Shown here piece after piece: positions 34,296-57,820 of a stretch of 64,000 bases of DNA (position 1 is its first letter; every line of letters begins with the position of its first letter). The position numbers were made by a program, and so were the translations under genes. Source of the stretch: Lingula anatina (Eukaryota > Brachiopoda > Lingulata > Lingulida > Lingulidae); assembly GCF_001039355.2 (NCBI RefSeq), contig NW_019775824.1, positions 614,524 through 678,523 of the forward strand, read 5' to 3'. The notes beneath the pieces are model-generated. The model ran no database searches. It saw nothing but the letters and a program-made list of their open reading frames with translations, and was not told the origin of the DNA.

Positions 34296-34854
34296 CTACT
34301 GTATGCTGCAATTTGACTGCACTGAGCAACAAGTGCATCTGTCAGAGTATAATTTGGCTGGAGGAATAAGATCCAGCTCTTCATTGTCTGATACAAGATC
34401 TAGGTTATAACCATCCTTGACTAACTGTTCTGCAATTTCACGATTGGTTGTATGTGACAGGTGAAGGTCAAATTCGTCTTCATCACTGAAAATGTAAAGA
34501 TAAGCTTTTTAATGATAAATATATATGCAGCTGACATATGTTATATTCCTTGCTTATTTTCACACAGAGGCCACCTTCCTTTGCAGTCAACCATTAATAC
34601 CCCTTATCTTATATCAAATTGAATTTTCTTTAATCAATTTATTATGCATTTAGAGGCTGTGGAGGTAAATCAAATAATTTTATTGAGCACCAGTCTCTCT
34701 TTCTGGAAAAACGTCTGAAATTGCCATGCCTTGCAAAATATCAACTATGATCAACTGATTATCCTACCTCCCATCTGTAGGAATAGCAACTAAAAGCTGT
34801 GTTTGTTCTTCTTTTGTTGCCTTTGGAATGTCTTGTCTGCTCGGTATTTTTAAT
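34296..34854 (-). CDS. FAM219 exons 4-5, duplicate (haplotype) copy
   Basis: Exon 4 at 34854-34768 (LKIPSRQDIPKATKEEQ) and exon 5 at 34485-34296 (SDEDEFDLHLSHTTNREIAE... to TAG) have the same boundaries and reading as 38639-38553 and 38269-38080. It is probably the alternative haplotype of the FAM219 3' end, not a second gene, because the copy ends at the N at 35298. Confidence 0.8.
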
Positions 34855-35297
34855 CTGAAAAATAATTTTAATTTATCAAATATTTAATAAGCCGCAGGCA
34901 CAGGTTTCTTTTCTTTCTGTATCGAGGAAGATTTTAAGTATAACACAAGTGTACAATTCTGTGAACAAAAATTTATCAACACAGAATGTTAAAAGTGTAT
35001 TATGATTCACAATACCATGCACTGACAGTGCAATATACTCAAAAGTTTATTTTCAATCAAGTTATTTGAATTAGGTTCATGCAGACAATTCAAGGGAAAT
35101 ATCATTGTCTCAAGTCTTGCAGTTTTCTTTTTTAACAGACCAAACCTGTATCTGGAAGACAAGTTACATCAATTTTACTTAAATCATGGGCCTGTTTAAG
35201 ATTCGCATTCTTAATATGTCAAGTGTCAAAACAGCACAGATAGTCAGTATAAATTCTCCAAACAAAAATGTTAGCATAAGAAATCATCAGAATTATG

Positions 35298-35298
35298 N
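35298..35298. other. Single-N assembly join
   Basis: Right of the N, sequence returns to the equivalent of 28542 and repeats the preceding block without the TA element. Confidence 0.9.
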
Positions 35299-38079
35299 CT
35301 ATTGGAAATGTTACAATTGTATGGGACATTACTGCTATTCAAATCTGTAGTTAAATTATATGTAAGGGCTAGAAGTTGTAATTTTACATTGCAACTTTTG
35401 CTTTCTTGGTTAAACAGTTCTTATATTTATTGACATTGTAATGAAAGTAATCACTATCTTTGGAACAACATTTTAAAAATTTACTGACACAGCTACATTT
35501 GGCTCTTGTCACAAGAGCATCATCAGTTCTGTTACAGTAGGCAAATGATAAATTGTATAAGCTGCTGGCTTATTCTTATGAGATATAAAAATTAAAATAA
35601 AAACATTTTAATGCATTAAAAAACATACATTTTCCTTGTAATTAGATGGGAAGGGACAGATGGTTTCAGTAGTCATTTTCATGTTTGTATATAATCCAAT
35701 AACTGCATTGTTATGCAATGATTTTAGGAATACAATAGAATGGTGTATTAATTAAATTTATTAACTCAAATTATATAACACTGTACAACTGAGAATACTT
35801 GTAATGAAAATCTTGTATAAAGAGCTTGTACTTTCAACTTGTATCAACGATGGTATTGCGCTGTGGTTTAAATGTCAACACCAACAACATCATAGAGATT
35901 ATGAATATTTCAAAGCCTTCCATTGCGAACAAATATTCATACAATTTTTTTATGAACTGTGAAATTCTAATCCGAGGTCAGTAGAAATACTCCAAAGCAC
36001 TGTGCAAAAGGCTTCTTGCTGTTGGGCACATTGTAATACCCAATTTCATATCCAATTTTGGTTTTAAAAAAAATAGAAGAAAATGTATAAGAGCAAAAGA
36101 ATAAAAGTTCTAACGAATGTATTTGTTGCTTGTTTACATTTTTCTTGAACTGATTATGGGATTTCTTAAAGCTGACTGATATATTGAGGCATAATTTTTT
36201 TAACTAGACAGCAAAGCTGACAAATATACAGACACCATACAGGAAACAAGGCAGAAAAGTTGACAAATGTTCAGACATTATGCAGAAAAAAGTGCACCAA
36301 ATGTTTTGGCCAATATTGATACATTGATACATAATGCTTTAAAACAGCATAATCACTCTATCCTTATTACATTATGTACTGCAGGTAACATGGACATTGA
36401 AAAACTAACAAGTGATTCAGTTCCATGGGATATAAATTTAATATAAAACAAAAATAAGGTTTGGTAGCTATGGGGCAAGTGTCTCCAAAAATGTGAAAAA
36501 AAAAAAAAAATACAATAATTACTGTAAATGTACAGCGATCATACTAATTTTGAAAGCAACCTGCCTCTTTGCCAAACAAATCCTTTCAGTAAGAAATACT
36601 AACAAGTGATTCAGTTCCATGTGATATAAATTTAATATAAAACAAATATGGTTTGGAAGTATAGGGGGAATGTCACCAAAATTGTGCAAAAAAATCAGAA
36701 TAATTACCATAAATGCACACTGATCATGCCAATTTTCAAAAGCAACCTGGCTTTTACTAAGCAAAGCCACTCAGTAAATTAAAGTAATACAAATATACGG
36801 TTTGGCAATTATGAGTTGAGCATCATGTGTTGATCATTGACAGCAATGGCACTGTCAGACAAACCAATCAGAATATATACAGACACTTACAGTGTCTGTA
36901 TATAAAATTCAAATTTCTATTTACTGAAGGAACACCTTGACACAACATATTTATACAAGCACCAATTGTAGAAAAACAAAACATCCCACAAACAAAATCT
37001 TTTCTTTGTCAACTGCTACTAAAATTCTCTTTACAGAGTAAGTGACAATGCCATTGATCATAAATATAACCCAATATAAATATATTCTATGTTCTAACTA
37101 ACACAAATTATGTAGATTAACATTGCAGAGTGAGGTTGATATGTCATTCACATTTTGACATCCATTCCAAGATCACTCAGCAATCCACATAGAAGACACC
37201 AAGTTTTATTACAGGTAAACAACCACTGTCATACTTGTCCAAGCAGTTAATATCTTATCACAGTTTACCACAACTTTCCATGCAACTGAGGTTCTGCAAT
37301 CCACTGTCTATTGCTCATTTTTCAAAACCTCTTTTGTTCTAAATATTGTAAAAGCTTACTATGTGAGCTTTTTAACTAATTATTGCAAATTATATTACAA
37401 TTGATTCTTAGAGGGTTTTTTTTCCATGGGAAACCTGCTTGTGCATTATGCAAACCTAAGTTAACAAATATGATTGTCTACAAGAGCTTATTGTTTGAGA
37501 TGATTAGCAAACAGTAGTTGTCAAAAGTGCAGAATGTATCCTGACTCTCTCCTAAACTGGTACATTTGTAATTGAATTTTTAACAACCTTGGGACAAATG
37601 CCACAAATGTTTTGAAAATCAAAATAGTCATTTTACCCTCCAAGTAAGTTAAGCAGCTGATTTTGCCCACACATAAAACAATTCAGATAAATAAATCTTT
37701 AAAACTTAAATAACTTGTAAACATTTCAGTAAAAGCAAAGCAAAATATGCATTTTGAGAAGATGCAAGTTTCATAAGTGCAATACTTCATTCAGGGTAAA
37801 TAGAATAAATGTCAAATTGCCTAACAACTTTTACATGCAATATCATGCGCAGATACAAAGAACCTACGAAGTTGAACACCAACTACTTCCTACCATCAAT
37901 ATGACAAATACAACAACTAACAGATTGTCTACTATTCTCGATGCTAACATAATATTTTTAAAGCTGTAAGTATATGTATGAAGATAATATTGTTACATGA
38001 CAAACAAACCTTTGGAAGCACAATTATAAGAAATCAACTGTTTTAATATTCCTGCACCACTGTGGGCAAAAGCATGTTG

Positions 38080-41000
38080 CTACTGTATGCTGCAATTTGA
38101 CTGCACTGAGCAACAAGTGCATCTGTCAGAGTATAATTTGGCTGGTGGAATAAGATCCAGCTCTTCATTGTCTGATACAAGATCTAGGTTATAACCATCC
38201 TTGACTAACTGTTCTGCAATTTCACGATTGGTTGTATGTGACAGGTGAAGGTCAAATTCGTCTTCATCACTGAAAATGTAAAAATGAGCTTTTTAATGAT
38301 AAATATATATGCAGCTGACATATGTTATATTCCTTGCTTATTTTCACACAGAGGCCACTTCCTTTGCAGTCAACCATTAATACCCCTTATCTTATATCAA
38401 ATTGAATTTTCTTTAATCAATTTATTGTGCATTTAGAGGCTGTGGAGGTAAATCAAATAATTTTATTGAGCACCAGTCTCTCTCTTTCTGGAAAAATGTC
38501 TGAAATTGCCATGCCTTGCAAAATATCAACTATGATCAACTGATTATCCTACCTCCCATCTGTAGGAATAGCAACTAAAAGCTGTGTTTGTTCTTCTTTT
38601 GTTGCCTTTGGAATGTCTTGTCTGCTCGGTATTTTTAATCTGAAAAATAATTTTAATTTATCAAATATTTAATAAGCCGCAGGCACAGGTTTCTTTTCTT
38701 TCTATATCGAGGAAAATTTTAAGTATAACACAAGTGAACAATTCTGTGAACAAAAATTTATCAACACAGAATGTTAAAAGTGTATTATGATTCACAATAC
38801 CATGCACTGACAGTGCAATATACTCAAAAGTTTATTTTCAATCAAGTTATTTGAATTAGGTTCATGCAGACAATTCAAGGGAAATATCATTGTCTCAAGT
38901 CTTGCAGTTTTCTTTTTTAACAGACCAAACCTGTATCTGGAAGATAAGTTACATCAATTTTACTTAAATCATGGGCCTGTTTAAGATTCGCATTCTTAAT
39001 ATGTCAAGTGTCAAAACAGCACAGATAGTCAGTATAAATTCTCCAAACAAAAATGTTAGCATAAGAAATCATCAGAATTAAGATGGCATTGAGGAAAAGC
39101 CAACTCCTTAAAATTGTGAGGAAAATTAGGGTTATCTAAAAGCATTAAATCATTACCTACCGACTTCTACTGAGAAGATTCTTTCTTGGTTGTGTGTCTA
39201 TTGCACTTGCTTGGGATTTTTTCATTAAATCTCTTTGCTTTTCTAAAAAGTTAAATACAGGATTGTAAGTTGTAACAGTCATGTGATCAGTAAAAACCTG
39301 CTAAAAATAAGTATTTTTAACATGGCACCTCTGTTATTTCCATAGCAGTTCTTATATATGTGTAATCTTTGTATGCAATACAAATAGAAAATATAAATGT
39401 AATTTATGCTGAAAACAAACCTTATTCTTGAATAAAGAATGAAAATATACAAGATCTTCAGCTAGGTAAAAAAAGAAGAAATTTGAATACATTCATGTTT
39501 ACTACTTCCAACAGAATGTGATGGCAAATTCTTGTTTAGAACTTGCTCTTACCACCTGCTGGTAAAAAAAATCCAAGTATCTAGGCAGTACTGACAGTAG
39601 CTTCAATTTTTAACAGATTATGTACTATTATATCCTAAAAGGACCAAAAATAAAAGACTACTCCAAACTTCATCATAAAATATATGTTCAAGGCTTGTTG
39701 CCATCTTTACCTATTTTTTTCTGTAACTCTGTTGTCCTCTTTGATGATTTCAGAGATGGTGCATAATTTCCTGTGGCCTAAAAAGATAAATGTAACAAAA
39801 ATTTACCGATTTCACATAAAAACATCAGTCATCATGAATGAGAATGTCTAATAAGTACTATGAACACATGGGGGAAAAAAGAAATAACCAGGCAATGAAC
39901 ATTAGAGACAAATGAGAGACCAAGGCTGTGAAAGAAATAATTAAACATCTACCAGTATAAAAGTTTCATTACTAACATCACAGGACCCACTTCGGACAAG
40001 AATGACAATTTTTCTGGCAGTGTAGTNACCATGCACTGACAGTGCAATATACTCAAAAGTTTATTTTCAATCAAGTTATTTGAATTAGGTTCATGCAGAC
40101 AATTCAAGGGAAATATCATTGTCTCAAGTCTTGCAGTTTTCTTTTTTAACAGACCAAACCTGTATCTGGAAGATAAGTTACATCAATTTTACTTAAATCA
40201 TGGGCCTGTTTAAGATTCGCATTCTTAATATGTCAAGTGTCAAAACAGCACAGATAGTCAGTATAAATTCTCCAAACAAAAATGTTAGCATAAGAAATCA
40301 TCAGAATTAAGATGGCATTGAGGAAAAGCCAACTCCTTAAAATTGTGAGGAAAATTAGGGTTATCTAAAAGCATTAAATCATTACCTACCGACTTCTACT
40401 GAGAAGATTCTTTCTTGGTTGTGTGTCTATTGCACTTGCTTGGGATTTTTTCATTAAATCTCTTTGCTTTTCTAAAAAGTTAAATACAGGATTGTAAGTT
40501 GTAACAGTCATGTGATCAGTAAAAACCTGCTAAAAATAAGTATTTTTAACATGGCACCTCTGTTATTTCCATAGCAGTTCTTATATATGTGTAATCTTTG
40601 TATGCAATACAAATAGAAAATATAAATGTAATTTATGCTGAAAACAAACCTTATTCTTGAATAAAGAATGAAAATATACAAGATCTTCAGCTAGGTAAAA
40701 AAAGAAGAAATTTGAATACATTCATGTTTACTACTTCCAACAGAATGTGATGGCAAATTCTTGTTTAGAACTTGCTCTTACCACCTGCTGGTAAAAAAAA
40801 TCCAAGTATCTAGGCAGTACTGACAGTAGCTTCAATTTTTAACAGATTATGTACTATTATATCCTAAAAGGACCAAAAATAAAAGACTACTCCAAACTTC
40901 ATCATAAAATATATGTTCAAGGCTTGTTGCCATCTTTACCTATTTTTTTCTGTAACTCTGTTGTCCTCTTTGATGATTTCAGAGATGGTGCATAATTTCC

Positions 41001-42655
41001 TGTGGCCTAAAAAGATAAATGTAACAAAAATTTACCGATTTCACATAAAAACATCAGTCATCATGAATGAGAATGTCTAATAAGTACTATGAACACATGG
41101 GGGAAAAAAGAAATAACCAGGCAATGAACATTAGAGACAAATGAGAGACCAAGGCTGTGAAAGAAATAATTAAACATCTACCAGTATAAAAGTTTCATTA
41201 CTAACATCACAGGACCCACTTCGGACAAGAATGACAATTTTTCTGGCAGTGTAGTTCTAGTAGTGGATTGCTCTATAAATATGAAATTTGGCACACATCA
41301 GGAAGGAAAATTACTGTATATGATCCCACAGAAGCAGCCATTAGTTAATTTGATAGTAAGTTAATTTGATAGTCTTATGCTATGTATTACATAACTTTTA
41401 ATTTGGAGCACTTGATGCCACTTGCACAGTACCCATTTTGGAAACTTATTTATTAATTAAATCATTGTGTGTTAAAGAATGAATGCAGCTGCATGGAATA
41501 AAATTAAATCACTTGAAATTCATCAACCACTCTAACTTTAGTATAAACTTCATGCTTAAAAGATGATACTAACAGTCATTGTTGTTAAGAAAATGAATTG
41601 CTACTTAACTATGTTGTGAAAAAGAGTGTCATGCTGGTTGCCTTCATGCAATGCACAGTTTTCAAGTCAACCACCCTTGGTCTTTTATAAAAACTGATTT
41701 GAATCTTTAAAATTAAAAAAAAATTACTGACATACATTTATAGCTAAGAAACTGTCAAACTTACATAGTGCTTAAAGCTTTTGCTGTTAAAAATTTCATT
41801 TATAAGGGAAATACAAATCAAACACAGCACAGTTGGTAACAATCTGGTTTAAATTAAGTGGTCATTTGACCCCAAAACTGCATTACTAATCTGCACTTTC
41901 TCTTTTGATTGAGACCGGTAAACCATGCATTTTTCATGCCACTCAATTTTCTTTTCAACAGCAATCCATGTATGAACTTCTAAAGTCAAAACTGTGTTTG
42001 TGTGACAGAAAAAAAGTTAAGTTTGTGTAATTTATGCTTGACCTCATCAAATAAATTTATCATTGGCAAAACAACAGGCAACTAATATGAAGAGTTCAAA
42101 ATGGATCACTGTGTCCCAAATGGGTCTTGAGACAAAAAATATGAGCACTTTTCAAGGAAATTTCTTATATATTTGGCTAGTATCTTCACAACAAAATTGT
42201 AATAGAGTAATAGTGGTATGACACATGCATAAAATGTCGATAACATGACAAAATATGGATAACAAATGCAGAGGGGGACAATGTACCCTTGACTGTTTTA
42301 AGGTAAGAGGACTTGACTTAGGGGATTGGTATGAGATTGCTTTTTTTATCATGTACAAGTACTGTACCCTGCATGTGTGTGTGTGTGTATAAAATGTTAG
42401 AACAATGCAATGCCACATTATCAACTGGGAATAGTTTTAACCAGTCTGATAGCCACAAAATAAAGGCACAAATATCAAATTATTTACAAAATATACATCT
42501 ATTCCGCCTTTATTCTAAAAATAAATTTACTTATCAAATAAAATACCAAGCAATGATATCATACATTTGAGGACTTATAACATGGCACTTACATTTTGTT
42601 GGATTTGCGCTGACCTCTGGTCACTTTCAATCCCACTATCTTCCATGCTGTCCAT
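38080..42655 (-). CDS. FAM219A/B-like: FAM219 family protein (5 exons, about 162 aa)
   Basis: Exons 42655-42593, 41006-40940, 40471-40390, 38639-38553 and 38269-38080 join in phase with GT/AG sites. The protein starts MDSMEDSGIESDQ and contains ELQKKIEKQRDLMKK, LKIPSRQDIPK, SDEDEFDLHLSH and LVKDGYNLDLV.DNEELDLIPP, ending in a Cys-rich tail (CTCCSVQ). The EKQR block and the KDGY...DLDLIPP..CxCC end match vertebrate FAM219A (185 aa in human). I know no firm molecular function for this family. Start choice: the first ATG is followed three codons later by another, and both lie in the first exon. It is divergent from DNAI1 with only 216 bp between start codons. Exons 2-3 and 4-5 also appear as assembly duplicates. 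Confidence 0.88.
39161..39777 (-). CDS. FAM219 exons 2-3, duplicate (haplotype) copy
   Basis: 39777-39711 and 39242-39161 are the counterparts of 41006-40940 and 40471-40390 at a constant offset of 1229 bp (block 38799-40026 equals 40028-41255 across the N at 40027). It is the same coding sequence and most likely an assembly duplication. Confidence 0.8.
40027..40027. other. Single-N assembly join
   Basis: The 1228 bp on the left (38799-40026) are repeated on the right (40028-41255). Confidence 0.9.
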
Positions 42656-42871
42656 TTGGTGAAACTACATATGGAGCATAATGTAAAATGTACATGAACA
42701 ACCATCTGACTTTGCTCCAAAACAGGAACTGTAGATACGCATGGAATTGTGGGATCCATTTTTAACTGCGCATGCTTGGTTGTCACGGTGACGAGCACCG
42801 CCATCTTTCAGATTTTGTATAAGGCATTTCAATAATCTGCGAAAACTTGTGTTGTAACATATTCTTTGAAA
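42656..42871. promoter_or_regulatory. Bidirectional promoter, FAM219 / DNAI1
   Basis: The 216 bp between two divergent start codons must hold both 5' UTRs and core promoters. Visible sites: an X-box at 42779-42792 and a YY1-type AAGATGGCGG (minus strand) at 42798-42807. I see no clear TATA box at a useful distance. Confidence 0.7.
42779..42792 (+). promoter_or_regulatory. X-box (RFX site) upstream of DNAI1
   Basis: GTTGTC-AC-GGTGAC fits the RYYNYY-N(1-3)-RRNRAC consensus exactly, 80-93 bp before the DNAI1 start codon. RFX factors activate motile-cilium genes through this site, which suits an axonemal dynein gene. Binding is inferred. Confidence 0.7.
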
Positions 42872-54475
<11,604 letters not shown>

Positions 54476-54862
54476 GTAAAGTGCCAATAGTACGGAAAAG
54501 ATACTTTATGTATTTCTTGTGGAATGAAAAGTTGTACCACCTTACAGGAGAAAACAATTATTTTTAATTTTTAAAAGTAGAACCAAGATATAAGGCACTT
54601 TGAAAACTGTGATAAATGTTTAAATAAGAGACAGTGCACTGTGTAGTGCAATTTCTGTCCAGCACCCCAAACCCTCTACAATCTTGTGTTCTGTTCTTGT
54701 GTTCTGCAGGGGGATATACTTAGGTTTGTATTTTCAATAGCAGTAGACCCTTTTTCAGATTTATCAACTTAACAGCACTTCATTCTGACAATACAAAATG
54801 TTAATGTAAAAAGAAAATGCAAAAATGTTTGTGTTGTTTATATCTTATGTTTTTATGATCAA

Positions 54863-54868
54863 AATAAA
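54863..54868 (+). terminator. Polyadenylation signal of DNAI1
   Basis: AATAAA 388 bp after the stop codon. Confidence 0.55.
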
Positions 54869-55721
54869 TACAGTTTACAGTACATATGTATCAGGGTTGA
54901 TGGAAATATTCACTTATACTCCACAACTCATTTCATGTATCCATGCACTGGCACCCTCTGTGGACCACCTTGTGGCTTTTAAAACTTGACGTTTATCCCA
55001 CATGTACAAATTATACATACTCTAACCTTTACTGGACCTAAAGACACCCATCGATCATCAGTACGTCATAGCTAAAGTAACATCAAATAAAAGAAATGTA
55101 AAAGTCTCTTTGATTAATTTAAAAGTAGATGAAGCAGAGGTTAAGTGTGTTTTGATAATGTCTCTTGGTTATATGTTGATATTTTATCAAATCAACCATT
55201 TGGTAACATTTCTGCCTGCCTCAAGTCTGTTCTTTACCAATCTCTCACAACACTTCATTTGCAAGGTTCCTTTTAAACACAAAAAAGGGATGAAATTTTA
55301 TTGAAATAACCTTTAAGGACTTAAATGGAAAGCACGGAATGCATAAGGAATTTATTTATAACATGATGTAAACAATAAACCAAACAATAAAAAAAGACAA
55401 CACAATAAAAAATATATAAAAAGGCAATTCTCATAAATCCTTGATGTAACAATTTTATTTTAAATAAATATCTAAGTGTAAGAGGAAAAAGTCATGCAAG
55501 ACCAATTATAGTGGACTTGGGCAACCATGCAGCCATTTTTTCTGTCATAGATAACATTCTAATAGATATAATATTAATAGATATTATTGGCACTTTGTTT
55601 TTTTTAAGACTCCAATTTAATACAGTACTTGCCCATCAGCATACAAACTTACACTCCAGTTTCAATATCAAATTAAGTTGTTGGAGTTGTGGCTAAGAAT
55701 TAATTTTCAGTGGTCACAATA
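54869..55721. other. Convergent 3' region, no gene recognised
   Basis: This stretch lies between the 3' ends of DNAI1 (+) and the ankyrin/SOCS gene (-). Minus-strand AATAAA copies (TTTATT on this strand) near 55350 and 55454 could end the latter. Confidence 0.5.
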
Positions 55722-57812
55722 TCAGAATTCACACAATTTTTTCTCCTGAACATGAAACATTTCCTTCAAACACTTTTTCAGACCAGGTGCTATAGGTAAC
55801 CTTTCAATACTGCTGTACTTCCTTCCTATTGCTGTCCATATACAAAGCCTGCAAGTGTGGACCAGGCTTTGGTATCTTGCTGGCATCAGCTGAAACAAAT
55901 GAGTTTGACTCTGCAGATCACAGTGTTCTGTATCTTCTACTCCTTCTCCTGATATATGGATCATATGTGGATCAATCTTATGCCTTACTTTAAGCAGGGA
56001 AGGAACTGGATTTTCTAAAGCAGCCTGTGCTGCTTTAAAACTTTCTCTCTTCATGAATGCTGCCAGTAATGCCACTGGTTTCAAGAACTGGTCCAATATA
56101 ATATGCACACATTTTGGTTCATCAGTATATCTGGTCAAAGAAATTCTTAGATTAGAGTCTATGGATGCAATGTATTCATTAACAGGAAACCATAACATTG
56201 GGATTTCATCCAAGGTCACCTTCTTACTATCTGCCTTGCCATACACAATCTCAGTCACTACCTGCCCAGCCACTGTCTCACTTACCACATCACTGACTAC
56301 TGTCTCACCAATTACACCACTGACCACTGTCTGACCAGCTACACCACTGACCACTGTCTGACCAGCTACACCATTGACCACTGTCTCACCAACCTCAGCA
56401 CTGACTACTGCGTCACCAACCACATCACTGATCACTGTCTCACCAACCTCATCCACAACCCTTGCTTCAGCATCAACAGTCCATTTTTCTTCATCGTTGA
56501 CCTGGATTTTGAACCCTAAATCTGGATCAGCACCATTCCTTATAAAAAGGAGAATTAATCTCTGAAAGAAGTCAACTGTATTTTCTGTTACATTTCTGTC
56601 ACCAGTTAATCCACTTACACATGTCATAAGTCTTAGCAAGAGATGAAAGTGATTAACAACTAACAGCTGGTCTACATGTCCATTGAGCAACAAGGACAAG
56701 TACTGGATGACTGTCTCAGAATACACCTTGAAATGTTCTGGAGGACAGTATCCAAACAGATTCTTCAAAATTTCACAAAATTCAGGAGATTCCATAATAA
56801 ATTTGTAATGAAGTATCAGCTCTAAGCACTTGAAGTGTTCCTCAGAATATTCATTGAACTGCCATATTTTTAACATGGCCTGGTAGATAAGTGTTGCAAT
56901 GGGACTTGTTGTGTAATCAGTGTTCTTCACTAAAGCAGAACTACAGGTTACTCCATTATCCAACAAAACTTTAGTCACTTCTAACAAGTGTTTGTTTCTC
57001 TGGCTATAAGGCAAGTAACCATCAGATGCACTAAACAGAACAGTCAGAGGATGTGCACCATGAAATAAACCCTGTATATTAGCACCGTAATAAAACAGAA
57101 TCTCCAAACATTTAGCCTGCCTTCTCTTGATGGCTTCTTCAACTGCCCCTTGCTTCTCCTCCAAGCTGATGTCTGGGTGTTTTCTCAGAATCAACTCCAG
57201 GGCTTCACTTGATCCTATAATGCATGCACGTTCAACCAAACTTCTACTCCTGGATCTTACAAACTTGGACAAAAGCAGCAGCTGAACACATCTCAGCTGA
57301 TCTCCCTTTGCTGCTGCATCCAGAGGTGTAAGCATACATGCTGTCCTTTCATATATTGGTGGCTTAGAATTATATTCACATGTACATAAATTCGGATAGC
57401 ACAGGTGACCCATTAGAAGATCATTTGTTTGACTTTCCTCTGTAAGAAACCCAACAATGGCAGTATGACCAGTGTAACAGGCTAACTGGAGGTAGTCATT
57501 ACATCTGGGTTTATGAGGAGTAGAAAAATATCCATGCAAGTGAAAGTACATGACAGCTTCTGTGTTACCAGCCAAAATTGCATGGTGCATGCAATCCAAG
57601 CCATCTGCACCTATCCACTGAGTGACAACCTGTTTATTGTTACTGCCAATAGCATTCAGCATCTCTTTTAACTCTGGAAGTGGATCACACCTCTGAATAG
57701 TCTGCTGTATGGCTAGCATTTGGTCATCTAAGTTCACAGCTCCAGTGCTTTGGTGCATAGATTCAGCTCCTGTCATCATATCTTGACAGAAGTTTTGACT
57801 GATTTTGTCCAT
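55722..57812 (-). CDS. Ankyrin-repeat and SOCS-box protein, single coding exon
   Basis: 696 aa without introns. The N-terminal half has ankyrin-type units (GADGLDCMHHAILAGNTEAV, DYLQLACYTGHTAIVGFL, TPLDAAAKGDQLRCVQLLL, EAIKRRQAKCLEILFYYGAN). The C-terminus has a SOCS-box-like end: SLVHTCRLCIWTAIGRKYSS followed by IERLPIAPGLKKCLKEMF. Known role of such proteins (ASB family): substrate adaptor of a Cullin-5/Elongin B-C ubiquitin ligase. Between the halves lies a run of about seven decapeptides of the type GETVVSDVVG. Start: the ATG at 57812 is preceded by a TTTTTCAG acceptor at 57821-57822, so there is a non-coding 5' exon upstream. Which ASB subfamily it belongs to I cannot say. Confidence 0.82.
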   Translation of the reverse strand: MDKISQNFCQDMMTGAESMHQSTGAVNLDDQMLAIQQTIQRCDPLPELKEMLNAIGSNNKQVVTQWIGADGLDCMHHAILAGNTEAVMYFHLHGYFSTPHKPRCNDYLQLACYTGHTAIVGFLTEESQTNDLLMGHLCYPNLCTCEYNSKPPIYERTACMLTPLDAAAKGDQLRCVQLLLLSKFVRSRSRSLVERACIIGSSEALELILRKHPDISLEEKQGAVEEAIKRRQAKCLEILFYYGANIQGLFHGAHPLTVLFSASDGYLPYSQRNKHLLEVTKVLLDNGVTCSSALVKNTDYTTSPIATLIYQAMLKIWQFNEYSEEHFKCLELILHYKFIMESPEFCEILKNLFGYCPPEHFKVYSETVIQYLSLLLNGHVDQLLVVNHFHLLLRLMTCVSGLTGDRNVTENTVDFFQRLILLFIRNGADPDLGFKIQVNDEEKWTVDAEARVVDEVGETVISDVVGDAVVSAEVGETVVNGVAGQTVVSGVAGQTVVSGVIGETVVSDVVSETVAGQVVTEIVYGKADSKKVTLDEIPMLWFPVNEYIASIDSNLRISLTRYTDEPKCVHIILDQFLKPVALLAAFMKRESFKAAQAALENPVPSLLKVRHKIDPHMIHISGEGVEDTEHCDLQSQTHLFQLMPARYQSLVHTCRLCIWTAIGRKYSSIERLPIAPGLKKCLKEMFHVQEKKLCEF
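56250..56451 (-). repeat. 30-bp coding minisatellite in the ankyrin/SOCS gene
   Basis: About seven in-frame units on the minus strand encode GETV(V/I)S(D/G)V(V/A)G variants. Two neighbouring units are almost identical (GQTVVSGVA twice), which indicates recent unit exchange. Confidence 0.85.
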
Positions 57813-57820
57813 TATGTGAC

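Larger units (their letters stand above)
28543..35297. other. First copy of a duplicated assembly block
   Basis: This block matches 35299-39080 nearly base for base: 28544 pairs with 35301 up to about 30366, and 33333 onward pairs with about 37120 up to 35295/39080. The difference is the 2962-bp element at 30369-33330. It is probably the other haplotype. It contains FAM219 exons 4-5 and downstream sequence. Confidence 0.85.

Noticed and set aside
28543-39080. True tandem segmental duplication of the FAM219 3' half
   Set aside because: The copy boundary is exactly a single N and the copies differ only slightly plus one transposon, so unmerged haplotypes are the simpler reading; not proven.
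56053-56565. Thr/Ser-rich plus-strand frames resembling mucin repeats
   Set aside because: Reverse reading of the decapeptide-coding minisatellite on the minus strand.
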